From the IMG/VR virus record IMGVR_UViG_3300005613_000399, positions 1 to 24,778 of that record: a stretch of DNA of 24,778 bases; one strand, 5' to 3'. Position 1 is the stretch's first letter. Every line of letters begins with the position of its first letter. Below the pieces are notes generated by a model. It was not told where the DNA came from. It searched no databases and worked only from the letters and a program-made list of their open reading frames with translations. Shown one piece after another: positions 1-5,967 of the stretch. Origin of the DNA: a virus. Position numbers and translations under genes: made by a program.

Positions 1-456
1 ACTTTCTTTTTCATTTTCACTTTCCTTTTCTTTGCCATTCTTTTCCTTTTACTATCATCATGCATCACTGAGAAGAGGTGTTATGAGAAGTTTCCCCCTA
101 GTGTTAGGGACAGTATTGTGTATCGCGATACGACTATAATCCTTCCCCCCGACACGATAGCTTTCACGTTTATAGACACTTGCCAGGACTTGGATACGGT
201 GTTTATTATTAAGGAGGGTAAGAAGGAAAAGGGTAGGGTAAGGATAATTAGGGAGAGGGGTAGAATGTGGGTGGATTGTGTTACCGCGCCGAAAAGCACT
301 TTGTTCACACTTCCTAATCATTACCGCATCATAACTAGAACAATCAAAGCCCCTTGGCACGAGAGGCTATTTTCTTTGATGGGTAAATTTTTCTTATTTT
401 TGCTCTTGGTGAGTATAATAATTTTTTCTGTGAAACGATGGACAAGTTCAAACTAA
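1..456 (+). CDS. Probable unimolecular spanin (lipoprotein with C-terminal membrane span), 5' partial
   Basis: The frame is open from base 1, so the gene begins outside the window; the internal GTG at 118 is probably not the start. The first 20 visible residues are a hydrophobic Phe/Leu stretch ending in LLLSSC, a good lipobox with Cys at visible residue 21. The rest is a charged soluble part, then one membrane span at about residues 128-144 and a short basic tail (KRW). An outer-membrane lipid anchor plus an inner-membrane C-terminal span is the layout of unimolecular spanins such as T1 gp11, which fuse the two membranes in the last step of lysis. It overlaps the following holin gene by 19 bases, which fits a lysis cassette. 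The role is inferred from architecture; an unrelated phage lipoprotein is the alternative. Confidence 0.62.
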   Translation, partial: TFFFIFTFLFFAILFLLLSSCITEKRCYEKFPPSVRDSIVYRDTTIILPPDTIAFTFIDTCQDLDTVFIIKEGKKEKGRVRIIRERGRMWVDCVTAPKSTLFTLPNHYRIITRTIKAPWHERLFSLMGKFFLFLLLVSIIIFSVKRWTSSN

Positions 457-884
457 CAATCTTATCCTACCTATCGGTAGTAATTTCATTCTTTATCCCA
501 TTAGCCCCTTTATTAGTGCTAGTATTTTTTGCGGTAGTTGCTGATACCTTTGTTGGCCGGTGGTATGCTAGGAGGATAGGCGAAGAGATAACAAGCAAGA
601 AAACTAGGGAGGGATTTACCTCCAAGATGGTAAGCTATTGTGGCGGCCTTACATTTGTCTTTTTGCTTGATTCTTGGGTGTTGAATGACATTGTAATGAT
701 GTACTTCCCCAAAGACCACCTTTCAACGCTTCTAACGGCCTTATTTTTGATTTGGATAGAATACACCTCGATAGATGAGAAAGTCAAATGGGCAACAGGA
801 AATGGCATAACTGATAGGGCATTTGACTTTGTTAAGAAGGTAAAGAAAGGATTAGGTATTATCCGGAGTGTCAAGCCTGATTAA
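438..884 (+). CDS. Phage holin (small multi-span membrane protein)
   Basis: A 148-residue protein with a hydrophobic N-terminal pair of segments (about 7-41), a further one near 68-86 and one near 93-110, then a basic tail rich in Lys/Arg. Size, span arrangement and the KxxREGFTSKM loop resemble the holin_4/toxin-secretion holin group seen in phages of Firmicutes and Bacteroidota. Holins form inner-membrane holes that trigger lysis. It sits directly after the spanin-like gene (19-base overlap) and overlaps the next gene by 17 bases, so the three are likely co-transcribed. The family assignment is by resemblance; the membrane topology is visible. Confidence 0.72.
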   Translation: MDKFKLTILSYLSVVISFFIPLAPLLVLVFFAVVADTFVGRWYARRIGEEITSKKTREGFTSKMVSYCGGLTFVFLLDSWVLNDIVMMYFPKDHLSTLLTALFLIWIEYTSIDEKVKWATGNGITDRAFDFVKKVKKGLGIIRSVKPD

Positions 885-1209
885 ATGTGCTGTGCTTTGT
901 GCTGACCCAAACATGGCCAAGCACTATGAAGATGTTTTAACAGACAGAGGGATATATTGCATTAGGAAGAGGGGGTTTGAAATGATTCTTTCCTTTGACA
1001 ATAAGTTTTCCCCAGACATATACTTTGTGGATTTTTCTTGTGTGTCTTTGAAGGGGATAGAGACTATGTATATGATAAAAAAGATTAGAGCCATAACCTT
1101 ATCTCGGAAGGTTTTTATCCGCCGAAAAGTTCATATCATAGGCTATGGCGCCAATCGTCATTTGTTTAAAATAGTAGATAGGTGGGTGGACTCGGTCCAC
1201 GATATTTGA
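868..1209 (+). CDS. Small protein with degenerate response-regulator-receiver-like fold
   Basis: A 113-residue protein starting at GTG 868, 17 bases inside the holin gene; no ATG is available in frame near the N-terminus. The order of predicted elements recalls a CheY-like receiver: a first strand AVLCAD with one acidic residue, a helix, a third strand DIYFVDF ending in the Asp expected at the phospho-acceptor position, then a strand KVHIIGYG. The usual second acidic residue after strand 1 and the C-terminal Lys are missing, so phosphotransfer is doubtful. It is the last plus-strand gene and converges with the minus-strand operon. The fold is an inference from pattern; it could be an unrelated small alpha/beta protein. 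Confidence 0.5.
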   Translation: MSSLIKCAVLCADPNMAKHYEDVLTDRGIYCIRKRGFEMILSFDNKFSPDIYFVDFSCVSLKGIETMYMIKKIRAITLSRKVFIRRKVHIIGYGANRHLFKIVDRWVDSVHDI

Positions 1210-1331
1210 TTGTCGAACCACACAATCATTCCCTTCTCATCTTTCTTCACATTCACAAGGTCTTCCTTATTGACTATTAGAATAGGGGATATGGAATGGG
1301 TAATGCTAAACAGTTGGTGGGGAGTCTTCAC
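1158..1331 (-). CDS. Possible frame-shifted extension or separate small ORF
   Basis: After the run of eight A (minus strand) at 1341-1334, the +1 frame relative to the gene at 1306-1704 stays open for 57 codons past that gene's stop. It reads like protein rather than shadow: it includes SPILIVNKEDLVNVKKDEKG and ends ...STILNK. A GTG at 1331 could start it, but the AAGAG before it is too close to serve as a normal ribosome site. It may be a separate gene, a C-terminal extension reached by frameshifting, or the result of one extra A in the homopolymer. It overlaps the converging plus-strand gene by about 50 bases. Confidence 0.33.
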   Translation of the reverse strand: MKTPHQLFSITHSISPILIVNKEDLVNVKKDEKGMIVWFDNQISWTESTHLSTILNK

Positions 1332-1704
1332 TCTTTTTTTTAGTGGCTCTACGCCGTTTAGGAGGATTGTCAGCAGATCGTAATCCTCCATCGGGAGCAT
1401 GTGCTTCATCAGGAACTTGAGCGTCTTGAGTTGTATCTTCTTCATAAAGTCCAAATAGTTGTAGTAGTTGTAATGGGAAATCATCTTTAAGTGCATTGGC
1501 ACGTTTCCCTTCGGCGTGGCGCTGGTTCCAGAGGGTTTTAAACTCCATGCCTTTTTTAAACATGGCCTTCTGGGCAGCTTGCATATCGGTTTCCCCTTCG
1601 CCCACTTGGAAGGTAATGTTTTTGGCAGACTCAATAAATTTGCCAAGTATCTGTTGGTCGTTCTCTACGGCCTTATCGTAAATCTTTCTTTGTCTTCGGT
1701 TCAT
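1306..1704 (-). CDS. Hypothetical phage protein with charged low-complexity tail
   Basis: A 132-residue protein I do not recognise. Residues 1-90 look folded and mostly helical (MNRRQRKIYDKAVENDQQI... at the start). From about residue 93 the sequence becomes acidic and Pro-rich, then ends in a strongly basic KRRRATKKK segment encoded by the A8 run. It is the last gene of the leftward operon and follows a likely rho-independent terminator placed between it and the SSB-like gene, so its expression may be reduced or separately driven. See the overlapping open frame at 1158-1331. Confidence 0.72.
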   Translation of the reverse strand: MNRRQRKIYDKAVENDQQILGKFIESAKNITFQVGEGETDMQAAQKAMFKKGMEFKTLWNQRHAEGKRANALKDDFPLQLLQLFGLYEEDTTQDAQVPDEAHAPDGGLRSADNPPKRRRATKKKSEDSPPTV

Positions 1705-1708
1705 GGTA

Positions 1709-1742
1709 AAAGTTAAAAAGCCCCAGCTGTTACACTGGGGCT
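1709..1742 (-). terminator. Rho-independent terminator after the SSB-like gene
   Basis: A perfect 8-base-pair stem AGCCCCAG/CTGGGGCT (1719-1726 with 1735-1742) has an 8-base loop. On the minus strand it is followed by a T-rich stretch (TTTTTAACTTTTA) just before the next ATG at 1704. It lies 10 bases past the stop of the SSB-like gene. The orientation favours termination or attenuation of leftward transcription. Confidence 0.7.
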
Positions 1743-1751
1743 GTGGTTAAT

Positions 1752-2435
1752 TTAGAATGGGAAGTCCTCATCATCACCCTCGGCCAAGAGTTCCTCTTCA
1801 CCTTGGGTTAGGGGTTGCTCTGTTGCTGGTGGAGGGGTTGCCGTACCAAAGTATGCTTCCAGGTAATCCTCTAGGAGTTGCCACACGCCTTTTGCAGACT
1901 CTTCCTCTTGTGGGGTTGATTGCTCTAGGGTGAACTTTGGAAACTTGTAGGAAACGGCCCCTTTCTTTCCTGTGCCAACCTCTGCGAATTTAACTGCACC
2001 ATCGTACATGCGGTTGTTCTTTTGGAAGTCAACCCATGAGTTGAGGGCAGCGCCGGAGAGTTTGATGTTGCCAAGTTTAACCTCACCATCAACCTCTACG
2101 GCAATGTAGATGGAGGAGGTGAACTTAATGCCTTTGGGCAGGCTTTCCTTGATTTGGCTATACAGCCCTTTTTTAATTACCCCAGATTTGCTTCTGACGG
2201 TTATCTCTTGCTTTGTGGTGTCCCTCACCTCATTGGCATACACGCCTTGGTTTGAACTTTCGTCAAAACCGGTGATGGTGCTAAGGACATCTAGCACGAT
2301 AAACCGCCCCAGTTCAAATGGGACTCTGGTACCTGCTGCTTTGTCATAGTAGCGGAAGTTACCATCAGCACCACCCCACTCTAACCAAAGAGTGCAAGGG
2401 TGCTGGTTGTTGTTACGAGGCTTGAATCTGCTCAT
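1752..2435 (-). CDS. Putative single-stranded DNA-binding protein
   Basis: A 227-residue protein whose C-terminus is the main clue: after a Pro/Gln/Glu linker (about residues 175-215) it ends EGDDEDFPF. This matches the acidic tip (DDDIPF-like) by which bacterial and phage SSBs recruit partner proteins. The N-terminal 170 residues have the alternating hydrophobic pattern of a beta-rich domain (LWLEWGGADGNFRYYDK, GEVKLGNIKLSGAALNSWVDF), but I cannot identify a canonical OB-fold motif by eye. It would coat single-stranded phage DNA during replication and recombination. Its position at the end of the replication operon, before a terminator, fits. The assignment rests on the tail and the context. 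Confidence 0.6.
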   Translation of the reverse strand: MSRFKPRNNNQHPCTLWLEWGGADGNFRYYDKAAGTRVPFELGRFIVLDVLSTITGFDESSNQGVYANEVRDTTKQEITVRSKSGVIKKGLYSQIKESLPKGIKFTSSIYIAVEVDGEVKLGNIKLSGAALNSWVDFQKNNRMYDGAVKFAEVGTGKKGAVSYKFPKFTLEQSTPQEEESAKGVWQLLEDYLEAYFGTATPPPATEQPLTQGEEELLAEGDDEDFPF

Positions 2436-2453
2436 AATTTAACGGATTAGTGG

Positions 2454-2651
2454 TTAAAATTTTTTGCCGTATGGCTTTAGGTCTTTGATAATGTTTTTGA
2501 TTGCTGTGGCGTTTCTGACCAGCCGGAAGGAAGCCTTGCTCATAGTTCTTTGGGCGGTCTTGCTTCCATTCTCAGCTTCATCAACGTGGAGCATAAGCTC
2601 TGAGGATAAGTCCTCAATGTTAGTTAATAGGTGTTGTAGTGTCTGTTTCAT
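2454..2651 (-). CDS. Small helical protein, possibly histone H1/Hc1-like
   Basis: A 65-residue protein, predicted to be entirely helical. An acidic N-terminal helix is followed by NGSKTAQRTMSKASFRLVRN and a Lys-rich end (IIKDLKPYGKKF). The second half recalls the short histone H1-like (Hc1) proteins of Bacteroidota, where a Gly/Thr/Arg-containing turn leads into a basic helix that may bind DNA. The match is weak, and an unrelated small phage protein is possible. It overlaps the MazG gene by 32 bases and lies just upstream of the SSB-like gene in transcription order. Confidence 0.6.
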   Translation of the reverse strand: MKQTLQHLLTNIEDLSSELMLHVDEAENGSKTAQRTMSKASFRLVRNATAIKNIIKDLKPYGKKF

Positions 2652-3156
2652 CTTTTACAAATATGCCACCTTGTGTCTTGCCAGTACGGTTTTTGATTTG
2701 TTCCCATGCTAGGGCGAGACATTCGGCGAGGTTAATATTTCGGAGTTTGCAATAGATTATGAGCGTTACAAGCACATCTCCCACAGCGTCTTTTTCTTCT
2801 TCCTCTTTGTTTTTAAGCAGTGCGCTTGCAAGCTCACCACCTTCTTCAAAGAACTTTAGGAGTTGGGACTGGGGGGAGGTTATGCCTCTAGCCTCTGCCC
2901 AGGCTTCAATGCTTGGGATAAGGGTTTGGATTGGTGTGGGGAGGGTTGCTCCTGTATCGGGATGCAACACTTTATCATAAACATTAGACCAAAAGGTGAT
3001 TCCTTCTGGGGATTCAGTCCAATAAAAGCTGCCAACAAGGGCTTCGTCCAAGCTTTCGTATTTCGATAGCAATGGAATTTTATCGGTATTAGCCAAAGCC
3101 TTTTCCCTAGCGGGTTGTGGTAATTCTGCGAACCACTCGCGTGCTGTTTTTTTCAT
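2620..3156 (-). CDS. mazG: MazG-type nucleotide pyrophosphohydrolase with N-terminal extra domain
   Basis: The C-terminal half carries the all-alpha NTP pyrophosphatase signature: EEGGELASALLKNKEEEEKD followed by AVGDVLVTL, giving the ExxE...ExxD metal-binding pattern. Residues 1-70 form a separate module (KKTAREWFAELPQP..., YWTESPEGITFWSNVYDKV) that I have no function for. MazG enzymes hydrolyse NTPs or dNTPs to NMPs; phage copies may adjust nucleotide pools or alarmone levels. I place the start at ATG 3156, because it overlaps the previous stop as ATGA; an upstream ATG at 3180 would add eight residues. The protein is 178 residues. Confidence 0.75.
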   Translation of the reverse strand: MKKTAREWFAELPQPAREKALANTDKIPLLSKYESLDEALVGSFYWTESPEGITFWSNVYDKVLHPDTGATLPTPIQTLIPSIEAWAEARGITSPQSQLLKFFEEGGELASALLKNKEEEEKDAVGDVLVTLIIYCKLRNINLAECLALAWEQIKNRTGKTQGGIFVKDETDTTTPIN

Positions 3157-3467
3157 AGGTTTGATTTTACTTTTTTCCAATAGTTAAGGGTAGATTCTTT
3201 AAGGTGTCCTTTCGGCCCGCCATTCCATTTCCGGGCAATAACTTCAAAGTCGGTATATCCGCTAATCTTCACCCACTTGGCAAGGGCAGCCTTAGACTTT
3301 TCACAGTCTAGCCTATCCTCTAGGGTAAAGTGTATGCCGATATTGTTGAAGTGCTGGACCATTGTGGGGCGAATCTGCAAGCAACCCACCGCATCGCCAT
3401 TCTGCGCCGAAGGGTTTCCTTTACTTTCCACCATTACCATAGCGGCAATTAAAACAATTATCTTCAT
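3153..3467 (-). CDS. Lysozyme-like lytic transglycosylase (SLT fold)
   Basis: A 104-residue protein. The first helix contains MVMVESKGNPSA with the probable catalytic Glu (residue 14), followed by NGDAVGCLQIRPTMV, the SLT 'G-LQI' block. Further on, FTLEDRLDCEKS and ARKWNGGPKGH complete the pattern seen in small phage transglycosylases. It cleaves the glycan strand of peptidoglycan and is the candidate endolysin. I chose ATG 3467; the longer upstream frame would only add a non-conserved leader. The hydrophobic N-terminus is probably the first helix of the fold rather than a signal peptide. It is coupled to mazG by ATGA, away from the plus-strand lysis genes. Confidence 0.75.
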   Translation of the reverse strand: MKIIVLIAAMVMVESKGNPSAQNGDAVGCLQIRPTMVQHFNNIGIHFTLEDRLDCEKSKAALAKWVKISGYTDFEVIARKWNGGPKGHLKESTLNYWKKVKSNL

Positions 3468-3504
3468 TATTCTTGTGTTTACTGCAAAGTAAAGCAGGAT
3501 TTTC

Positions 3505-3966
3505 TTAACTACCAAATTTTTCAAACAAATATGTTCCTTGTATTGTTTGGTTGGGGCCAAGGGCAAGGTAGGTATCCACTAGGCCAATGGCATCATCGAG
3601 GGATTTGGAGAAGAAAGCGCAATAGCCTTTATCCCTAAGGAGCAGCATTGTTTTGTATTGTTCTTCTAGGTGGTTTACCGTTTTGAAGATCGGGCCGAAA
3701 CGCACCTTTTTATTTTCAGTTTTAAGGCTACCATCTTTCTTCAAAGGTGATTCCCTTTTAAGCTCAATATAAAGGCCGTGGTAAGCGCCTTTGGCCTCGG
3801 AAACAAACACATCAAGGTGGGTATGCTCGGAGCGAGTAGCTTTAAGGGCAAGTGCCTGGCCGATACTAACCCTCACGCCACTGCTCTCACTGGTAAAGAT
3901 TGTGTGGGGGTAGCGCAAGTGCATATAAGAGGCAAAGGCTTTATGGATATTTTTCTCGGTACTCAT
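3505..3966 (-). CDS. VRR-NUC-type nuclease
   Basis: A 153-residue PD-(D/E)xK protein. Visible active-site pattern: D52 in HTHLDVFVSEAKG, then E68 and K70 in GLYIELKRE. An N-terminal SSGVR...QALALKATRS segment matches the basic conserved patch of virus-type replication-repair nucleases. These are structure-specific DNA nucleases, some of which cut Holliday junctions or flaps. The start shares bases with the stop of the zinc-ribbon gene (ATGA), and the gene lies among replication and recombination genes, so processing of branched phage DNA is a reasonable role. Confidence 0.78.
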   Translation of the reverse strand: MSTEKNIHKAFASYMHLRYPHTIFTSESSGVRVSIGQALALKATRSEHTHLDVFVSEAKGAYHGLYIELKRESPLKKDGSLKTENKKVRFGPIFKTVNHLEEQYKTMLLLRDKGYCAFFSKSLDDAIGLVDTYLALGPNQTIQGTYLFEKFGS

Positions 3967-4079
3967 TTCTTCACAACAAGTATAAAAAGTTTGGTTTTAC
4001 ATTCTTTGCATTGATACACCTTGTCGGGGCATCTTTCGGGCTTGATTAACGCCCCAGAGCATATTGGGCAGTGGTTCAT
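3963..4079 (-). CDS. 38-residue zinc-ribbon microprotein
   Basis: A short gene encoding CPIC near the N-terminus (residues 4-7) and CKEC (residues 25-28), plus a Cys at 18: two Cys pairs spaced as in a zinc ribbon. It ends in a hydrophobic and basic stretch (LFILVVKK). Both ends are ATGA overlaps: its ATG shares bases with the stop of the primase-like gene and its stop with the start of the VRR-NUC gene, which strongly supports it as real. It may bind nucleic acid or serve as an accessory to its neighbours; this is inferred from the Cys pairs only. Confidence 0.78.
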   Translation of the reverse strand: MNHCPICSGALIKPERCPDKVYQCKECKTKLFILVVKK

Positions 4080-4921
4080 AGTAGTCCGTTATTTTTAGAT
4101 TTAATTGGCCGAGAGGCAAACTCATTAGCATACCTTTCATAAACACCACGCAAAGTAACATTTATTTCTTTGCCATCAAACTTTCTACCTTCAAACCTTC
4201 CGGCAAGTAGTCTATCGGCCACGTTCATTTCTATGCCCATTCTATTCAAGATGCAGCATATCTTAAAAACGTATAGGTTTCTCTGCCCAGGCCGAAAGGT
4301 TATGCCTGTATTCTGCACTCCCTTTTCAGCTATCCTTAACGCATCATCTATACCCCTTACCTCCATAGGATTAAAGTAGATAGGTTTTTCCTCTGGCATG
4401 ATGGGTGGCGTGTAGGTAGGTGCTTCAAGGTTTAGGTACGCTTCGGGATCGTAGGACAAGTTACACTGTTTGTTTACAGGCTTTCCGGCTTTGTCGGAAA
4501 GGCCGAAGGCAAACTCTCTATCAATACACTCCCATGCCCACTTGTGATGGTGGTTATCCTTTGGGATAGCTGTTCTAAAGCCAATCTTAACTCCTCCCCT
4601 TGGGGAGCGGAACAAAAATAAAACGTATGTTGTGTCAAGGTAGGATAGTACCCTTTCGGCGCGTTGCTTTCCATCAATGTCTAAGTGTATAATTCCAGAA
4701 TGTTTAACTAAGTTTTCAGCCTTCTTCCCACCAGAAAATACCCCAGAGGGGAAAAAGGCCGGAAGCATCATCTTTGCAGCATCAGCCTCTTCCTTTTTCA
4801 TCTTCCTAATTGCACCAATCCTATCCCTCATAGCATCACTTTTAATATGCCCTATGATAGCCTTGATATGCACAGGCTTGCCCTCTAACTGATAGTTGTC
4901 TTGGAGAACGGTGCAAATCAT
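4076..4921 (-). CDS. Primase-like protein with BT4734/VirE_N domain
   Basis: A 281-residue protein. Residues 50-115 contain LPAFFPSGVFSGGKKAENL, HSGIIHLDIDGK (D81, D83) and FRSPRGGVKIGF. This is the pattern of the BT4734-like N-terminal domain, which I relate to archaeo-eukaryotic primases; the DxD pair would bind metal. A second part (about 190-265), including FRPGQRNLYVFKICCILNRMGI, resembles the helical C-terminal region that follows such primase cores. It may synthesise primers for phage replication. It lies just after the sliding clamp gene with an ATGA overlap. Polymerase activity is not certain, since many members are uncharacterised. Confidence 0.7.
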   Translation of the reverse strand: MICTVLQDNYQLEGKPVHIKAIIGHIKSDAMRDRIGAIRKMKKEEADAAKMMLPAFFPSGVFSGGKKAENLVKHSGIIHLDIDGKQRAERVLSYLDTTYVLFLFRSPRGGVKIGFRTAIPKDNHHHKWAWECIDREFAFGLSDKAGKPVNKQCNLSYDPEAYLNLEAPTYTPPIMPEEKPIYFNPMEVRGIDDALRIAEKGVQNTGITFRPGQRNLYVFKICCILNRMGIEMNVADRLLAGRFEGRKFDGKEINVTLRGVYERYANEFASRPIKSKNNGLL

Positions 4922-5967
4922 ATCATCACCGGCATAAAGTACAAGGCAACATCTCCCTTAATAATTCCTACCACTCGGTTGTCTGCTTGGAAGCCAATGG
5001 TAGCCTCACCAGTCATTCCCACAGCTTGAAGCAACTGCTTGCCGTTCAACCCCACAACATTCTCTTCCAGCAACCCATCAAACTCTTCCTCATAGTTCTT
5101 GCCAAAGTCAATATCTTCTGAGGACACTTTCCCATTGCCAATCCTAACAAGGGAAGTGGCTTTCGGGCTGAAAGATATGCACCTTTCCACAGCGCCCAAA
5201 AACTCTGGCAGGGAAACATCACAAAGCACTGGGTACTCTTTGATTATCACGCTTTCAATAACCTCTAATTTCATTGGGTTGTCAGAAGTTCGCATAAACA
5301 AAGAGGTAATGCCATCGCTAAACTGCTGCCACTTTTCAGAGGCGCCAACATTCACCATGCCTTGCATGCTCGCAACCACTGGGATATACCTCGGAGTAAT
5401 GCCTACAATCTTGCCATCGTTTTCCTCAACCCTATCTATGTCTTTGATAACGGCAAGGTAAACACTATACGCGTTGGTGGCGTAGCAATACACCTTATCC
5501 CTTCGTGTTTGGAGGTTTACTTGGCACATTTGTGGCCGGAGGTCATCGTTGCCTGCAAACCTGCCAGCTAGGGAAAGGTGTGAAACAAGGTCTTTTACTG
5601 GCTCGGAGAATAATGCTGGGGCCAAGGTGTAGTCAAAGGATAGAGCCGAAGAACTATCTTGGAGGGGCACTTGGCCTTTACCTCTACCGCTTTTGAAGTA
5701 TAGCACATCGGAAGCGGTAAGCTCTATCTCTTCGGCGCTTCCCTTATTTGCGATTGTTTCAAGGTCATAGTATGAAACATAAAAGTCGTTGGGAATGGTG
5801 TCGGGGATAGCCTCAATGTTAATCATTATGGCGGCATCTAAACCAGCACAAGATATTGTCCTGTCTGTTACCCTCAGCCAAGAAGTTGCTGGGGCGGTGC
5901 TTTTTGCTTTTGCTACTGGCGCCAAGGCTGCCAAGGCGTTTTTCAGTTGTGTTCGGGTTACTCTCAT
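4918..5967 (-). CDS. dnaN: Sliding clamp (DNA polymerase III beta-like), copy 1
   Basis: A 349-residue protein, near the usual 365 for bacterial beta clamps. Landmarks in order: an N-terminal helix after MRVTRTQLKNALAALAPVAK; DDLRPQMCQVNL with YCYATNAYSVYLAV at about 141-172, equivalent to the 'R..L.GV...ATDGHRL' block; KEYPVLCDVSLP, a weakened version of FPDYRRVIP; and a C-terminal YFMPVMI matching the VMPMRL end. It should encircle DNA and tether polymerase or repair proteins. It is divergent but full length. It is coupled by ATGA to both the SNF2 helicase and the primase-like gene. A second clamp is encoded at 17382-18635. Confidence 0.72.
   Translation of the reverse strand: MRVTRTQLKNALAALAPVAKAKSTAPATSWLRVTDRTISCAGLDAAIMINIEAIPDTIPNDFYVSYYDLETIANKGSAEEIELTASDVLYFKSGRGKGQVPLQDSSSALSFDYTLAPALFSEPVKDLVSHLSLAGRFAGNDDLRPQMCQVNLQTRRDKVYCYATNAYSVYLAVIKDIDRVEENDGKIVGITPRYIPVVASMQGMVNVGASEKWQQFSDGITSLFMRTSDNPMKLEVIESVIIKEYPVLCDVSLPEFLGAVERCISFSPKATSLVRIGNGKVSSEDIDFGKNYEEEFDGLLEENVVGLNGKQLLQAVGMTGEATIGFQADNRVVGIIKGDVALYFMPVMI

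Noticed and set aside
118-456. Spanin-like gene starting at GTG 118
   Set aside because: The frame is open upstream to base 1 and contains a lipobox, so the true start lies outside the window.
1186-1200. GTGGAC-TCG-GTCCAC inverted repeat as a terminator of the plus-strand lysis genes
   Set aside because: It lies within the last codons of the coding region and no T-run follows on either strand.
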